Below, piece after piece: positions 1-8,415 of a stretch of 64,000 nt of DNA (position 1 is the first letter of the stretch; every line of letters begins with the position of its first letter). The notes below the pieces were generated by a model. The model did no database searches. It was not told the DNA's origin and was given only the letters and a program-made list of their open reading frames with translations. The stretch comes from Streptomyces sp. NBC_01775 (lineage in GTDB: Bacteria > Actinomycetota > Actinomycetes > Streptomycetales > Streptomycetaceae): assembly GCF_035917675.1 (NCBI RefSeq), contig NZ_CP109104.1:8556001-8620000 (forward strand), in the 5' to 3' direction. The position numbers and the translations under genes were made by a program.

Positions 1-117
1 CTCGGCGATGCCTACCAGCAGGCGCGCGGCGCCGAGGAGCAGGTCCGTATTCACCGCCCGGACGGCAAGGTCGTCCAGGGCGAGGTCGTCCGGGACGACG
101 AGCAGGGCCGGGACTGA
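1..117 (+). CDS. fxsA: FxsA family membrane protein, C-terminal end (partial)
   Basis: The window opens inside a gene whose last 38 codons read in frame 1 and stop with TGA at 115-117. The visible tail is hydrophilic and ends with IHRPDGKVVQGEVVRDDEQ-type sequence, which matches the C-terminus I recall for actinobacterial FxsA-like proteins. FxsA is a small inner-membrane protein with an N-terminal membrane part; none of that part lies in the window. Position supports the call: in Streptomyces an FxsA-like gene sits convergent to rbpA. A strong hairpin follows the stop. The function of FxsA in actinobacteria is not established. Confidence 0.6.
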   Translation, partial: LGDAYQQARGAEEQVRIHRPDGKVVQGEVVRDDEQGRD

Positions 118-222
118 CGCCACTGACAGAGCCGGGGCTGACAGGGTCGCCGCTGACCAGGGGCCCTGCCGGCCCGATCGGCCGGCTGCCCCCGCGCCGC
201 TCGCGGCACCCCGCGCACAACG

Positions 223-270
223 CAGCGAGAGGGCCTCAGACCACACACGTGGTCTCAGGCCCTCTCGCTG
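223..270. terminator. Bidirectional hairpin terminator
   Basis: Two 22-base arms (223-244 and 249-270) pair around a 4-base loop with a single internal mismatch. It lies between the convergent ends of fxsA and rbpA and can serve both strands. There is no clear U-tract, as is common for Streptomyces terminators. Confidence 0.85.
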
Positions 271-296
271 TTCTCACTCGGCGCGAGGCCGCCGGG

Positions 297-686
297 TCAG
301 GCGGACTTGCGCTTGCTCCCGCCGCTGTCGTCTCGAGGATGCACCGCGATGTTCATCGTGCCGGAACGCAGCACCGCGAGCCGCTCCGCGAGGACCTCTT
401 CGAGCTCCTCACGGGTGCGCCGCTCCATGAGCATGTCCCAGTGCGTACGTGCGGGCTTGCCCTTCTTCTCCTCCGGACCCTCGCCGTCGACCAGGAGTGC
501 CTGTGCGCCGCACACCTTGCACTCCCACTCGGATGGAATCTCGGCCTCTACCGAGAACGGCATCTCGAATCGATGTCCGTTCTGGCATGCGTACTCCACG
601 GCCTGGCGCGGGGCCAGGTCGATGCCGCGGTCGGTCTCGTAGCTGGTCACCACGAGTCGCGTGCCGCGAAGAGCTCGCTCACTCAT
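297..686 (-). CDS. rbpA: RNA polymerase-binding protein RbpA
   Basis: A 129-residue actinobacterial RNA polymerase accessory protein that binds the principal sigma factor and RNAP and stabilises open complexes. In Streptomyces it also raises basal rifampicin tolerance. The sequence starts MSERALRGTR. Its putative zinc ligands are Cys34, His38, Cys56 and Cys59, followed by a basic linker and a C-terminal sigma-interacting helix (MLMERRTREELEEVLAERL region). I chose the ATG at 684-686 over an ATG 10 codons upstream because a GGGAGG ribosome site sits about 10 bases before it and the family begins MSERAL. A perfect SigR-type promoter lies 63 bases upstream. Confidence 0.97.
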   Translation of the reverse strand: MSERALRGTRLVVTSYETDRGIDLAPRQAVEYACQNGHRFEMPFSVEAEIPSEWECKVCGAQALLVDGEGPEEKKGKPARTHWDMLMERRTREELEEVLAERLAVLRSGTMNIAVHPRDDSGGSKRKSA

Positions 687-748
687 GAATTCGTGCCTCC
701 CGGGCTGGTCGCCCACAGGACAGGTGTCGCTGTCGTCGTCATCCGGTC

Positions 749-774
749 AACGTCCGGTCGGCGGTGAAGATTCC
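749..774 (-). promoter_or_regulatory. SigR-type promoter of rbpA
   Basis: On the minus strand GGAAT (770-774) and GTT (749-751) are separated by exactly 18 bases, the consensus of the thiol-oxidative-stress sigma factor SigR. It would start transcription about 55 bases before the rbpA start codon. rbpA of S. coelicolor is known to be SigR-controlled, so the site fits established regulation. Confidence 0.85.
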
Positions 775-1003
775 CGTATCGGGACATGCGCCCACCCGTT
801 TACCCATCGTCACCCCTGAGGGTGCCGCTGTGCGCCGCTGCCTTCTCTGTATTCCGCCGCTTCGTTGAATCTGCGGTACCCCCCGGTGACCGGTTTGTCA
901 CAACTGACAGGAGATGTCACCCACTGTTCGCATCTCTTTAGCGTGCAGTAACGGTCCATCCGGTGAGCCAAACGCGTACACTACCGGCCCGGCGCGCGGA
1001 GGT

Positions 1004-2404
1004 CTAAATCCGGCCCGGCGCCACGTTGCCCACGGCGGCTGTCGCTCGTCCTATGGGTACCCGCGCAAGCAGGGCGAAACCGAGTACGAAGAAGGCCACG
1101 AGCGACAAGATCGCGTACCGGTAATCACCCGTGAGCTGGTACGTCAGCCCGAACAGCAGCGGTCCCAGCCAGCTCGTGCCCCGGTCGCTCACCTCGTACA
1201 GCGCGAAATACTCCGCCTCCTTGCCCGCCGGCACCAGCTGGGAGAACAGGGAGCGGGAGAGTGCCTGGCTGCCGCCCAGCACCAGGCCGATCCCCGCGGC
1301 GAGCGCGTAGAACCACACCGGCTCCCCGGGCGGCAGGAAGTACGCGGCACTCACCGCCACCGTCCAGGCCGCCAGCGAACCCAGGATGGTCCGTTTGGCG
1401 CCGAAGCGGGCCGCGAGCCTGCCCAGGAGCAGCGCACCCGCCACCGCGAGCAGCTGCACCAGCAAGATTGCCCCGATCAGCGTCGTCTGCTCCAGGCCGA
1501 GCGACTCGGAGCCGTAGACCGAGGCCTGGGTGATCACCGTCTGGATGCCGTCGTTGTAGAGCAGGTACGCCAGCAGGAACAGCAGCGTCAGCGGATAGCG
1601 GCGCAGCTCCCGCAGCGTGCCCCTCAGCTGCTTGAACCCCTCACCCAGCGCGGTGCGCCCGGGCGGGCCGTGCGTGCCCGACGCCGGGCGCTCGCGCAGC
1701 CGCAGCAGCGGGACGATCGTGAAGGCCCCCCACCACAGGCCGGCCGAGGCCAGGCATATTCGTACCCCCGTCGACTGGCTGACGCCCAGCGACTCGTGGC
1801 CCAGGAAGAGCCCGAGGTTCACCACCAGTACCAGCGCCCCCGAGGCGTAGCCGAACGCCCAGCCGCGCGAGGAGACCGCGTCCCGCTCCTCGGGCGGGGC
1901 TATCTGGGGCAAGAAGGCGTGGTAGAGCACCACCGAGACGGCGAAGGACACGTTCGCCACCACCAGCAGCAGGCCGCCGAGCAGATAGCGCTCGCCGTCC
2001 AGGAAGAACATCCCCGTCGTCGCGCCGGCGCCCAGGTAGGCGGCGGCTCCCAGCAGTGGCTTCTTGCGGCCCGTGCGGTCGGCGACCGCCGCCGCCAGCG
2101 GCATCACCAGCACCGACAGCAACACCGAGGCCGAGACCGCGTACGGGAAGAACGAGCCGGCGCGTACCGGGATGCCGAGCGGATGCACATAGCCGTCCGC
2201 GTCGGCCGCCGCCTTGGTGACCTCGGTCAGATACGGGCCGAGGAACACCGTGAGCACGCTCGTGGAGAAGACCGAGTTCGCCCAGTCGTAGAAGTACCAG
2301 CCGCGCTGCTCGCGCCGTCGCTCCCGAAGTGCGGCGGAGTCCCCGGTCCCGGCGTCCTCCGCTTCGGCACCCTCCTCCGGTGCTTCCTGTGTGCTCGTGC
2401 CCAT
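1004..2404 (-). CDS. UMF1-type (Atg22-like) MFS transporter
   Basis: A 466-residue polytopic membrane protein of the major facilitator superfamily. After a charged cytoplasmic N-terminus (about residues 1-36) comes the RGWYFYDWANSVFSTSV signature typical of UMF1/Atg22-like permeases. It is followed by about 12 hydrophobic segments and a DRTGRKKPLL loop after the third. The substrate is unknown; fungal Atg22 exports amino acids from vacuoles, but that cannot be transferred here. The start ATG at 2402-2404 has a GGGGAGGA ribosome site. The gene is divergent from the hydrolase at 2600, and a strong palindrome lies just upstream of its ribosome site. Confidence 0.88.
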   Translation of the reverse strand: MGTSTQEAPEEGAEAEDAGTGDSAALRERRREQRGWYFYDWANSVFSTSVLTVFLGPYLTEVTKAAADADGYVHPLGIPVRAGSFFPYAVSASVLLSVLVMPLAAAVADRTGRKKPLLGAAAYLGAGATTGMFFLDGERYLLGGLLLVVANVSFAVSVVLYHAFLPQIAPPEERDAVSSRGWAFGYASGALVLVVNLGLFLGHESLGVSQSTGVRICLASAGLWWGAFTIVPLLRLRERPASGTHGPPGRTALGEGFKQLRGTLRELRRYPLTLLFLLAYLLYNDGIQTVITQASVYGSESLGLEQTTLIGAILLVQLLAVAGALLLGRLAARFGAKRTILGSLAAWTVAVSAAYFLPPGEPVWFYALAAGIGLVLGGSQALSRSLFSQLVPAGKEAEYFALYEVSDRGTSWLGPLLFGLTYQLTGDYRYAILSLVAFFVLGFALLARVPIGRATAAVGNVAPGRI

Positions 2405-2424
2405 CCCCGGTCCTCCCCGTTCCG

Positions 2425-2453
2425 CCCGGAACGATCTTCGAAATCGTTCCGGG
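2425..2453. promoter_or_regulatory. 29-bp palindrome between divergent genes (candidate operator)
   Basis: Perfect 11-base arms CCCGGAACGAT and ATCGTTCCGGG flank a 7-base centre (cttcgaa). The element lies 21-49 bases upstream of the MFS start codon and about 150 bases from the divergent hydrolase. Its AT-rich core and symmetry suit a dimeric repressor site. A hairpin in the transporter leader is the alternative. Confidence 0.55.
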
Positions 2454-2599
2454 GGAGACTACAGCGCGTGCCCGTGTCACAGGGGAAAGCCGTGGCGTCT
2501 CGGCCTGCGGCACGGCATGCCGGCCCGCTCGGCCCCGCCGAGTGGTAGGCGCGCCGCCACCCGTCCCGTCAACTCCCGCAGCGAAGGAGCCCGTTCGCC

Positions 2600-3445
2600 A
2601 TGCCCCCTTTCCGTGACCCGCTGGCCGGCACCGAGGCCGAGCACTACCGCATCGCCACCGTCGCCGGGCGTCGCGTCGCCTACCTGGACTCGGGCGGAAC
2701 GGGGCCCGTACTGCTCGCCCTGCACGGGCACTTCGGGCGCGGCACCATCTTCACCCCGCTCGCCCGGGCCCTCGCCGGCCGCTACCGGGTCATCGCGCCC
2801 GACCAGCGCGCACACGGCCTCTCGGCCCCCGCCGTCGACCTGCGCCCGGAGGCCTACGCGGACGAGGCCGCCGGGCTGCTGGAGGCCCTCGGTATCCCGC
2901 GCGCCGCCGTGCTCGGTCACTCCATGGGCGGCGTTGTCGCCTTCGTCCTGGCGGCCCGCGCTCCCGAGCGGGTGGCGGCGCTGCTCGTCGCCGACATGAC
3001 GGTGCTCAACCAGGAGCCGGAGGCCCACCCCGTCCTCGACTGCTCCGGCTGGCCGCGCCGCGCCCCCAGCCGGGAGGCGCTGGGCGCCGCCATCGAGGAG
3101 CACGGCATCCCGGACGCGGGCTACTTCCTGGACAGCGCCGCGGAGTTCGCGGACGGCTGGGGCCTGCTCTTCGACACCGACGCCATGATGGCCTCGCAGC
3201 GCGCCTTCGAGGGCGATCTGACCGCGTACTGGCTCGCCTCCCGGCAGCCGGCACTGCTGCTGCGCGCCGAACACAGCTTCATGCTCACCCCGCCCACCGC
3301 GCTCCGGATGGTCCAGGGGCGCCCGCACACCGAACTGGTCGAACTCGCCGGCTGCGGCCACTGGCTCTACGCCGACGACCCGGCGGGCTTCGCCGACGCG
3401 GTCGGCGGCTACCTGGATCGCACCCTGGAGGGCGGCACAGGGTGA
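2600..3445 (+). CDS. Alpha/beta-fold hydrolase
   Basis: A 281-residue cytoplasmic serine hydrolase. It shows the LHGH oxyanion region (about residue 41), the nucleophile elbow GHSMGG with Ser108, an acidic residue in the cap/loop region and a C-terminal catalytic His in the GCGHWLY motif (about residue 253). It resembles haloperoxidase-like esterases or epoxide-hydrolase relatives; the substrate cannot be named. GAAGGAG lies 10 bases upstream of the ATG. It is transcribed away from the UMF1 transporter across a shared promoter region containing a palindrome, and ends 41 bases from the convergent GDPD gene. Confidence 0.85.
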   Translation: MPPFRDPLAGTEAEHYRIATVAGRRVAYLDSGGTGPVLLALHGHFGRGTIFTPLARALAGRYRVIAPDQRAHGLSAPAVDLRPEAYADEAAGLLEALGIPRAAVLGHSMGGVVAFVLAARAPERVAALLVADMTVLNQEPEAHPVLDCSGWPRRAPSREALGAAIEEHGIPDAGYFLDSAAEFADGWGLLFDTDAMMASQRAFEGDLTAYWLASRQPALLLRAEHSFMLTPPTALRMVQGRPHTELVELAGCGHWLYADDPAGFADAVGGYLDRTLEGGTG

Positions 3446-3486
3446 GTCGGGTGCTCGCCGTGAAGGGCTCTCGCGCGGTACCCGCG

Positions 3487-4305
3487 TCAGTTCTGCGGCC
3501 AGGCGCCCCGCCGCTCGAACACCTCGCGCAGCATCTCCAGGCGGTCCGTGATGATCCCGTCCACCCCCAGGTCCAGCAGCGCCTCGGCACGCGCGCGCTC
3601 GTTCACCGTCCACACGTGCACCTGGAGGCCGCGCGTGTGCGCCGCCCGCACGAAGGACCGGTCCACCACCCGGACCCTGCCGTGCCGCTCGGGCACCTGT
3701 GCGCAGCCGGCGCCCGGCGGCAGCCGCCAGGGGAGGCCGAAGGCCCGCATGCGCAGGCCCAGCACGCCGCCGGTGCCGAGGGAGGTCAGCAGCCGGGGTC
3801 CGGCCAGCGCTCGTGCGCGGCGCACCCGGCGCTCGTCGAAGGAGCCCACGCACACCCGCGCCCAGGCGTCCTCGGCCGCCACCAGGTCCAGCAGAGGCAC
3901 GAGCGCGGCCTCCGCCTTCACATCCACGTTCCAGCGCGCCTGCGGGAAGCCGCGCAGCAGGTCCGCGAAGAGGGGTACGGGCTCGCTCCCCGCGACGCGT
4001 GCCCTGCTGACCTCGGCCCAGGACAGGCGGGCCAGCGGGCCGCTGCCGTCGGTCGCCCGGTCCAGCGTCGCGTCGTGGAAGGCGACCAGGGCGCCGTCCG
4101 CCGTCGCGTGCACGTCGGTCTCCATGTAGCGGTAGCCCAGGCGCGCCGCGCGGGCGAACGCCGCGCAGGTGTTCTCCGGGGGACGGCTGCCCGCTCCCTC
4201 TTCCGGCGCGCCGCCCCGGTGGGCGAAGGCCAGCGGGGCCGGGTGCGCCAGGAAGGGGTGGAGCGAGGCGGGGGAGGGGCGCTCGTTCGGCCGTACGTTC
4301 GTCAC
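3487..4305 (-). CDS. Glycerophosphodiester phosphodiesterase (GDPD)
   Basis: A 272-residue enzyme that hydrolyses glycerophosphodiesters to glycerol-3-phosphate and an alcohol. Hallmarks are HRGG (residues 29-32), PENT (43-46), the metal-binding ETDVH (62-66), HD (77-78) and NVDVKAE further on. No signal peptide is visible, so it is probably cytoplasmic. The GTG at 4303-4305 overlaps the stop of the upstream membrane-protein gene (GTGA), so the two are probably translationally coupled. Longer reading frames upstream merely run through that neighbour. Confidence 0.93.
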   Translation of the reverse strand: MTNVRPNERPSPASLHPFLAHPAPLAFAHRGGAPEEGAGSRPPENTCAAFARAARLGYRYMETDVHATADGALVAFHDATLDRATDGSGPLARLSWAEVSRARVAGSEPVPLFADLLRGFPQARWNVDVKAEAALVPLLDLVAAEDAWARVCVGSFDERRVRRARALAGPRLLTSLGTGGVLGLRMRAFGLPWRLPPGAGCAQVPERHGRVRVVDRSFVRAAHTRGLQVHVWTVNERARAEALLDLGVDGIITDRLEMLREVFERRGAWPQN

Positions 4306-5021
4306 CGCCGCAGTATCGCGCGGCGCGCCGGGCCGCGCGCCACCACCCGCGAGTCGTCGTCCTCGGCCGGGACGGTGAAGAACCGGAGGAAGAACTGGGA
4401 CAGGGGGCCGATGGCCAGCGCGTACAGGACGGTGCCCGCGCCCGCCGAGCCGCCCAGCAGCATGCCGGTGGCCAGGACGGTCAGCTCGATGCCGGTCCGC
4501 ACCAGCCGGATGGACCTGCCGGTCACCTTGTGGAGGCCGGTCATCAGGCCGTCCCTGGGGCCGGGGCCGAAGCGGGCCGTGATGTAGAGGCCCGTCGCCA
4601 GGCCGTTGAGTACCACGGCGGCCACCAGCAGGGGAATGCGCAGGGCCAGCGCCCGCAGCTCGGGCAGGAGCCACAAGGTGGCATCCATCGAGAGGCCGAC
4701 CAGGAACACGTTGGAGACGGTGCCCAGGCCGGGGCGCTGCCGCATCGGCCACCACAGGAGCAGTACGGCGGCACCCGCGATGATCGAAACCGTACCGATC
4801 GAGAGCCCCGTGAGCTTCGAGACGCCCTGGTGGAAGACGTCCCACGGATCCAGCCCCAGCCCCGCGCCCACCATCAGGCCCGCGCTCGCTCCATAGAGCA
4901 GCAGACCCACGTACAGCTGCACCAGCCGGCGGACCAGGTGACTGCCGGAACCACTCGGGCCGGAACCACTCAATCCAGAACCCCTCAAGCCGGACAAAGA
5001 ACTACCCCTCTCTCGTGCCAC
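4302..5021 (-). CDS. YczE/YitT-like membrane protein
   Basis: Up to 239 residues with about five to six hydrophobic segments and the GLGLDPWDVFHQG and GPGPRDGLMTGL repeats typical of YczE-family integral membrane proteins of unknown transport role. The first ~25 residues are Gly/Ser-rich. A TTG at 4995-4997 has a better ribosome site (GAGAGGGG, 9 bases away) than the GTG at 5019-5021, so the protein may start at residue 9. It overlaps the downstream GDPD gene by four bases. It is divergent from a MocR regulator, the known yczE-yczR arrangement, which predicts control by that regulator. Confidence 0.8.
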   Translation of the reverse strand: MARERGSSLSGLRGSGLSGSGPSGSGSHLVRRLVQLYVGLLLYGASAGLMVGAGLGLDPWDVFHQGVSKLTGLSIGTVSIIAGAAVLLLWWPMRQRPGLGTVSNVFLVGLSMDATLWLLPELRALALRIPLLVAAVVLNGLATGLYITARFGPGPRDGLMTGLHKVTGRSIRLVRTGIELTVLATGMLLGGSAGAGTVLYALAIGPLSQFFLRFFTVPAEDDDSRVVARGPARRAILRR

Positions 5022-5097
5022 TCCCTTGACTCATGGCATCCTGTGGGCAGGAAGCAGGCCACTTCTACGGCCAATCCAGGGAAGGTGGACTGACCAG

Positions 5098-6717
5098 ATG
5101 GCGCAGTGGAACTCCGCAGTAGGCGCTCCCCAGCTCGCGCGGCTCCTCAGCTCTCAACACCCTGGCCGGCGCGGGCAGGACGGCCGTGCGCACTACGGCC
5201 GCGGACTCGACGGCGAGGCCGCCGCGCAGGCCGCCGACGGCGGTCGGTCCGCCGCGGTTCCTACCGCGCGCAAGGTGCCCGCCTACCGTTCCCTGGCCGA
5301 TGGCCTGCGCCTCCTCGTCCTCGAAGGGCGTATCCCCGTGGCGACCAGGCTGCCCGCCGAGCGCGAGCTGGCCGCGGCGCTCCACGTCAGCCGCACCACT
5401 GTCGCGGCTGCCTTCGAGGCGCTGCGCGCCGACGGCTTCCTGGAGTCCCGCCGGGGCTCCGGGAGCTGGACCGCCGTGCCCGCGGGCAAGCCACTGCCCA
5501 CCCGTGGCCTCGACCCGCTTCCGCCGGACAGCGAGGGCACCGTCATCGACCTGGGCTGTGCCGCGCTCCCCGCGCCCGAACCGCACCTCACCCAGGCGTT
5601 CCAGGGCGCACTGGCCGCGCTGCCGCCCTACGCCCACACCCATGGCGACTACCCCGCCGGGCTGCCCGTCCTGCGTCAGGCACTCGCCGACCGCTACACC
5701 GAGCGCGGTGTGCCGACGATGCCGCAGCAGATCATGGTCACCACCGGTGCCATGGGCGGCGTCGGCGCCCTCGCCCGGATGCTCGCCCCGCACGGGGAGC
5801 GCATCGCTGTCGAACACCCCTCCTACGCCAATGTGCTCCAGCTGTTGCGTGAGACGGGCGCTCGCCTGGTGCCCGTCCCCATGGCGGACCGGCTCGCGGG
5901 CTGGGACCTGCCCGCCTGGCACCGCACGCTGCGCGAGGCGGCGCCCCGGCTCGCCTACGTCGTCGCAGACTTCCACAACCCCACCGGCGCCCTGGCCGGG
6001 GCCGAGCAGCGCCGTGAACTCGTGGCGGCGGCCCGCGACTCGGGCACCATCCTGATCGCCGACGAGACCATGGCCGACCTCCCGATGGGCCCGCCCGGCT
6101 CGACGCGAGCCCTCAGCACCGACGCGCCGGAGTGCCAACTTCCGCCCCCGATGGCCTCGTTCGACACCGGCGGCTCCACCGTCATCACCGTCGGTTCGGT
6201 CAGCAAGTCCATCTGGGCCGGCCTGCGCATCGGCTGGGTGCGGGCGGCGCCCGAGGTGATCCGCAGTCTCACCGCGGCCCGCGCCTACGCCGATCTGGGC
6301 AGCCCCGTGCTCGAACAGCTCGCCGTCACCGAACTGCTGACCGGCGACGGCTGGGAGCAGGCGGTCACCCTGCGCCGGGCCCGCGCGCGGGAGAACCGCG
6401 AGGCGCTCACCGCGGCGCTGCGCGCCCAGCTGCCCGACTGGGAGTTCACCGTCCCGCACGGCGGCCTCACCCTGTGGGTGCGCACCGGCGGGCTGTCCGG
6501 CTCGCGGATCGCCGAGGCGGGCGAACGCGTCGGGGTGCGCGTGCCTTCCGGGCCGCGCTTCGGGGTCGACGGGGCCTTCGAGGGCTTCGTACGGCTCCCG
6601 TTCACCATCACCGAGCCGCTTGCCAGGGAGGCCGCGGCCCGCCTCGCCGCCGCCGCCGACCTGGTGCGTTCCGGTGCCCCCGCGCTCTCGGACGTGCCGC
6701 GCTCGTACGTGGCCTGA
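5098..6717 (+). CDS. MocR-type (GntR/aminotransferase) transcription regulator, YczR-like
   Basis: A 539-residue regulator with an N-terminal GntR winged helix (about residues 60-130, including LPAERELAAALHVSRTTV) fused to a fold-type I aminotransferase domain. The PLP Lys is in SVSKSIWAGLRIGWV and the DFHNPTGA motif is present. Such proteins sense PLP or amino-acid adducts rather than catalyse transamination. The ATG at 5098 follows a GGAAGGTGG ribosome site; the in-frame ATG at 5026 would overlap the divergent promoter. Its likely target is the divergent yczE-like gene 76 bases away. Confidence 0.9.
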   Translation: MAQWNSAVGAPQLARLLSSQHPGRRGQDGRAHYGRGLDGEAAAQAADGGRSAAVPTARKVPAYRSLADGLRLLVLEGRIPVATRLPAERELAAALHVSRTTVAAAFEALRADGFLESRRGSGSWTAVPAGKPLPTRGLDPLPPDSEGTVIDLGCAALPAPEPHLTQAFQGALAALPPYAHTHGDYPAGLPVLRQALADRYTERGVPTMPQQIMVTTGAMGGVGALARMLAPHGERIAVEHPSYANVLQLLRETGARLVPVPMADRLAGWDLPAWHRTLREAAPRLAYVVADFHNPTGALAGAEQRRELVAAARDSGTILIADETMADLPMGPPGSTRALSTDAPECQLPPPMASFDTGGSTVITVGSVSKSIWAGLRIGWVRAAPEVIRSLTAARAYADLGSPVLEQLAVTELLTGDGWEQAVTLRRARARENREALTAALRAQLPDWEFTVPHGGLTLWVRTGGLSGSRIAEAGERVGVRVPSGPRFGVDGAFEGFVRLPFTITEPLAREAAARLAAAADLVRSGAPALSDVPRSYVA

Positions 6718-6778
6718 GCCCGCGTCGTCGCGCTCTCGGACGTGCGGTGCCGCTACGTCACTTGAGGCCGCGTCCATA

Positions 6779-6814
6779 GTGCCGTGACCGGGCGAAGCTT
6801 GCCGGGAGGGGCAC
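6779..6814. repeat. Dispersed hairpin repeat, copy 1
   Basis: A 36-bp element beginning GTGCCGTGACC and ending GGGAGGGGCAC, with an AAGCTT core. The end arms GTGCC/GGCAC and inner GGC/GCC can pair. A copy identical at 34 of 36 positions lies at 38429-38464. Both follow the 3' end of a gene. Confidence 0.8.
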
Positions 6815-6997
6815 CGGGGGTGCGCGCGGCGGGCGCCGCGTGCGGTGCGAGGACGCCACCCGTTTCCACCCGCACGGTCGAGCGATGTGATCACTCAATC
6901 GTGAGTTCTCCGCCTCTCCCGCCCGGTGTGACGCGATGCTCGGCAGGACGGCGAGTGACCGGCACAGCCTGGATGTGCAGCGGGTGGGGGAGATGGC

Positions 6998-7276
6998 ATG
7001 ACGCAAGAAGCGGGACGACGAGGGGGCGTGGACGGCCAGGCGCTGCTGCTGGCGGCCGGGCTGGCCGATCTGGCGGTGAGCACGCTGGGTTCGGCCCTGG
7101 GGACGGTGCGGGGGATGCTGCGCCGCTCGGACGCCGCGCAGCTGGCGGCGGAGGCCGAGCAGGACCTCATGGCGCGTGGGCGCCTGGTGCTGGACCGGTA
7201 CGCGGCCGTGCCCCCGGCCCATTTGGAGATCCTCGCCCGGCACGCCCTGGCTCGGAAGACCGCCGATGACATCTGA
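6998..7276 (+). CDS. Small protein of unknown function, first gene of polyprenyl operon
   Basis: A 92-residue protein with an Ala/Leu-rich helical N-terminal half and a charged C-terminal half; I do not recognise a family. Its last 11 bases (7266-7276) overlap the start of the polyprenyl synthase gene, which argues that it is translated and co-expressed. A GTGGGGGAG ribosome site precedes the ATG. It could be a regulatory or partner subunit of the prenyltransferase; this is inference from coupling only. Confidence 0.6.
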   Translation: MTQEAGRRGGVDGQALLLAAGLADLAVSTLGSALGTVRGMLRRSDAAQLAAEAEQDLMARGRLVLDRYAAVPPAHLEILARHALARKTADDI

Positions 7277-8321
7277 CCGGTGGGAGCCGGCCGCCTTCAA
7301 GGCCCGCGTCGATGAGGTACTGCGCCGGTTCGTCGCCCAGCAGGCCGACGAGTTCGCGGCGATCGATCCGAGCCTGGGCGCCGTGGCCGAGCAGCTGGAG
7401 GCAGCGGTCGCGGACGGCAAGCGGCTGCGGGCGGCGTTCTGCTACTGGGGATGGCGTGCGGTGGGACAGCCGGACAACGACGCACTGTTGCGGGCGGCGG
7501 CCTCCATCGAGCTGGTCCACGCCGCCGCGGTCGTGCACGACGACCTCATCGACGACAGCCCGCTGCGGCACGGGCGCCCTACCGCACATGTCACCCTGCG
7601 TGGTGCCGTAGGGCGCCGCCCAGGCGCCGACGCCGCCGGGAGGTCGCTGGCGATGCTGGTCGGGGACCTGCTGATGGCGCTGGCCGGGCAGCTGTTCGCC
7701 ACCAGCGGTGTGCCCGCCGCGTATCTCGTCCGGGCCCGCCCACTGTGGTCGGTGATGGCCCGCGAGCTGATCGCGGGCGAGTGCCTGGAGATCCTGCATA
7801 CCGGAGCCGGCCCGGATACCGAGACGTCGCTGAAGGTGATCCGGTACAAGACCGCCAAGTACACCGCCGAGCAGCCCCTGCTGATCGGCGGCGCCCTGGC
7901 CGGGGCGGGCGCGCGCCTGCGCGAGGGCTACTCCGCGTACGGCCTGCCGCTGGGCGAGGCGTTCCAGCTTCGGGACGACCTGCTCGGCCTGTTCGGAGAT
8001 CCGGAACGCACCGGCAAGGCCAGTGCCGACGATGTGCGCGGCCAGCGGCCCACGGCGCTGCTGGCAGAGACGTGGCACCTCGCCGGCGACAGCGAGCGGG
8101 AGCTGCTGCACGCCCTGCTGGGCCGAGGTGACCTGGACACGAAGGGGCTGGACGCAGTGCGCGGGATGATGCGCCGGCTCAAGGCGCCCGACCGCATCGA
8201 GGACATGATCGGGGCACGGGTCGAGGAGGCCCTCGATGCCCTCCACCAGCTGGAAGTACCAGCGCACGCCACCGCTGCCCTGACCGCGCTGGCGCATTCG
8301 GCGGCGGTCCGCCTGTTCTGA
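7266..8321 (+). CDS. Polyprenyl diphosphate synthase (trans-isoprenyl type)
   Basis: A 351-residue head-to-tail prenyltransferase that condenses allylic diphosphates with IPP. The first aspartate-rich motif DDLID is at residues 92-96 and the second, DDLLGLFGD, at 237-245. The GKRLR IPP-binding motif is at 51-55. The residues four and five positions before the first motif are Ala88 and Ala87. Small residues there usually allow C20 or longer chains, so a geranylgeranyl or longer product is inferred. The ATG lies inside the end of the preceding small gene. The next gene encodes an isoprenoid-type oxygenase. Confidence 0.92.
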   Translation: MTSDRWEPAAFKARVDEVLRRFVAQQADEFAAIDPSLGAVAEQLEAAVADGKRLRAAFCYWGWRAVGQPDNDALLRAAASIELVHAAAVVHDDLIDDSPLRHGRPTAHVTLRGAVGRRPGADAAGRSLAMLVGDLLMALAGQLFATSGVPAAYLVRARPLWSVMARELIAGECLEILHTGAGPDTETSLKVIRYKTAKYTAEQPLLIGGALAGAGARLREGYSAYGLPLGEAFQLRDDLLGLFGDPERTGKASADDVRGQRPTALLAETWHLAGDSERELLHALLGRGDLDTKGLDAVRGMMRRLKAPDRIEDMIGARVEEALDALHQLEVPAHATAALTALAHSAAVRLF

Positions 8322-8415
8322 CCCTCGCACCGGGGCGGCGCAAGCCCGTGCCGCCCCGGGCAGCCCGCCCTCCCCCCTGTCGTGGACGAAACCGTGGAAG
8401 ACCAGGAGCCCTGCC

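Noticed and set aside
896..915. TGTCA-N4-TGACA inverted repeat and AGGAG before an ATG at 914
   Set aside because: The ATG opens only the antisense shadow frame with no spacing to the AGGAG, and the repeat lies downstream of the MFS gene without a clear target.
914..2548. A 544-codon plus-strand open frame rich in Gln, Arg and His
   Set aside because: Antisense to the UMF1 transporter, with no ribosome site at usable spacing and no recognisable domain.
5065..6894. A 609-codon minus-strand open frame opposite mocR
   Set aside because: It has shadow-frame composition. The plus strand encodes an unmistakable GntR-aminotransferase protein.
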